13,725 nt of DNA from an uncultured Planctomycetaceae bacterium (GTDB taxonomy: Bacteria; Planctomycetota; Planctomycetia; Pirellulales; Pirellulaceae). Shown piece after piece: positions 12,523 to 13,725 of this stretch. The stretch is from positions 1-13,725 of the forward strand of contig CAIXSC010000818.1 of NCBI GenBank assembly GCA_903921945.1, given 5' to 3'. The notes under the pieces were generated by a model. That model saw nothing but the letters and a program-made list of their open reading frames with translations. It was not told the DNA's origin and did not search any database. The position numbers and the translations under genes are program-made. The first letter of the stretch is position 1. Every line of letters begins with the position of its first letter.

Positions 12523-13725
12523 CTAGTCTTCCCGCCGCAAGCAGCAGTTTTTGTACTTCTTGCCGCTGCCACACGGACACGGGTCGTTGCGACCGACGCG
12601 CTCAAAGCGATTGCGGATCGGTTCGACCTTCACATCGGCGGATCGCTGGCTGTTCTCGATCGCCTGTTGTTGCTGTTCGGAGATCGCGATGGCCGGCGGA
12701 GGGCTTGCATGGCGAGCCGAGGTTTCCACCCATGTCGAACTTACGAACTCCTCGTCCAGATTCTCGATCCGGAACACAAGTTCGGTGGAGCGCTCGTCGA
12801 TCGCGTTCCACATCAATTCGAACAGCTTCATGCCTTCGCGCTTGTACTCGACCTTTGGATCGACTTGGGCGTAGCCGACAAGCCCGACCGAGCTGCGAAG
12901 CCGATCCATGACCAGCAAGTGGTCTTTCCAAGCCGCGTCCGCGATCTGCAGGAGGACACCGCGTTCCATCCGCCGCATTTCTGGCGAATAGCAATCCTCA
13001 ACCGCAGCCGCCAGCCGGCTTGCCAATTGGTCCCGCGTGAGTCCCGAGATTTTCTCGACGGCCAACTTCTGGAACAGATTCGCCTCGGTCCACTGAGCCA
13101 GCGCTTCCAGGCCCGTGCGGCCGCCCGCTTGCAGGGCGGTCGCGTGAGGCCCGGCGTCCGCGAACAACCGCTCGACCCGCTCGGCCGCCTGCCGATGCAT
13201 CGCCGGCACGCGTTCGAGATTCTTGCGATTCAGTTCGACCAGCCGAGCGTGCAAGCCTTCGACCGACGTTCCCTCCAATTGATCTTCCGAGAGCGGCGCG
13301 TTGAATCGGTGGCGGGCCCATTCGACGAGCGCCCCGCGATGAAGCACCGACGCGTTTTCGTCCCGGCGGGTGGAAAAGCGATAACAACCGACCCACACGG
13401 GATACTCGGCTTCGCGGTCGGCGTAGGCTTTGACCGCCTTTTCCGAGAGCAACCGCTTGACGCCGTCGACATCGAGCCCGCGGAATTCCTCGGCCTTGAT
13501 TTCCAGATTGAAGCGGTAGCGAGCCCAATCGACCAACGAGCGGATCCCGTAGTTTTCGTCGAGGAACGATTGGCCGTCGGCGAGATCGACTTTATTGATC
13601 GACGCGTGGGCCGCCTTGAGTAGAAACTCGGAGATCTCCTCGCGGCCGATCGCCTTCAGTTCGCGATCACGGAGATTCGTGCCGTAGCGGTTATTGCATA
13701 GTTTCGCGAGCGCTCCCCAGTTCCA
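12523..13725 (-). CDS. secA: Protein translocase ATPase SecA, C-terminal 400 residues (5' part outside window)
   Basis: The frame is open from the right edge (first residues WNWGALAKLCNNRYGTNLRD) to a TAG at 12523-12525; an apparent start at 13536 is internal. SecA is the ATPase that drives preproteins through SecYEG at the cytoplasmic membrane. The visible part covers the helical wing and helical scaffold. GVLLQIADAAWKDHLLVMDRL followed by RSSVGLVGYAQVDPKVEYKRE is the strongly conserved scaffold signature. A Gln/Ser linker follows, then the C-terminal zinc/SecB-binding motif RNDPCPCGSGKKYKNCC with a C-x-C-x8-C-C arrangement, ending LRRED. The wing region repeats a pattern, VDWARYRFN...LDVDGVKRLL then VEWARHRFNAPLSEDQLEG, suggesting the extended form of planctomycete SecA; that comparison is from memory. 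The total length cannot be judged. Confidence 0.97.
   Translation of the reverse strand, partial: WNWGALAKLCNNRYGTNLRDRELKAIGREEISEFLLKAAHASINKVDLADGQSFLDENYGIRSLVDWARYRFNLEIKAEEFRGLDVDGVKRLLSEKAVKAYADREAEYPVWVGCYRFSTRRDENASVLHRGALVEWARHRFNAPLSEDQLEGTSVEGLHARLVELNRKNLERVPAMHRQAAERVERLFADAGPHATALQAGGRTGLEALAQWTEANLFQKLAVEKISGLTRDQLASRLAAAVEDCYSPEMRRMERGVLLQIADAAWKDHLLVMDRLRSSVGLVGYAQVDPKVEYKREGMKLFELMWNAIDERSTELVFRIENLDEEFVSSTWVETSARHASPPPAIAISEQQQQAIENSQRSADVKVEPIRNRFERVGRNDPCPCGSGKKYKNCCLRRED

Noticed and set aside
1..13725. Mobile element, integrase, attachment sites, tRNA, rRNA or defence system
   Set aside because: No transposase, recombinase, toxin-antitoxin, nuclease or RNA gene signature was seen on either strand, and composition looks uniform by eye.

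Overview
The window looks like ordinary chromosome from a high-GC member of the Planctomycetota, probably Pirellulales-like. Three things point there. One is a prepilin-like DUF1559 protein (residues GFTLVELLVVIAIIGVL near its N-terminus and a C-terminal HPGG...ADGS motif) followed by a small lipoprotein. Another is a short protein opening with an NPYAAP motif. The third is a set of hypothetical proteins of planctomycete style. This placement is inference from protein style; no rRNA or other taxonomic marker is present.

Layout. Plus strand, 1-2273: the tail of an unidentified gene, a small one-membrane-segment protein, then clpX, the AAA+ unfoldase of the ClpXP protease. Minus strand, 2408-3643: a DegT/DnrJ/EryC1-type PLP aminotransferase, convergent with clpX, with hairpins in the gap. 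Plus strand, 3806-5944: a large predicted lipoprotein with an alpha/beta-hydrolase (lipase/esterase) domain, whose end overlaps the end of the minus-strand NPYAAP protein (5920-6294). Plus strand, 6561-8196: the DUF1559 protein and a small lipoprotein. Minus strand, 8261-13725: secA (C-terminal 400 residues, running off the right edge), waaA (Kdo transferase), metK (S-adenosylmethionine synthetase) with its own good promoter, and a four-membrane-segment hypothetical protein.

The genes mix housekeeping functions (protein unfolding, Sec translocation, SAM synthesis, lipid A-Kdo assembly) with envelope-associated proteins of unknown role (DUF1559, two lipoproteins, two predicted membrane proteins). 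The waaA gene implies LPS-type lipid A-Kdo chemistry. I see no operon encoding one shared pathway, no defence island, no mobile element, no CRISPR and no tRNA or rRNA.

The most distinctive signal is not a gene system. It is a set of unrelated short tandem repeats with periods of about 9, 13-14, 15, 16, 28 and 30 bases. They sit in most gaps on the right-hand part of the window and inside one protein's linker. One array is a serial duplication of the last five codons of metK. I do not find a convincing previously undescribed biological system here; the findings are modest leads.
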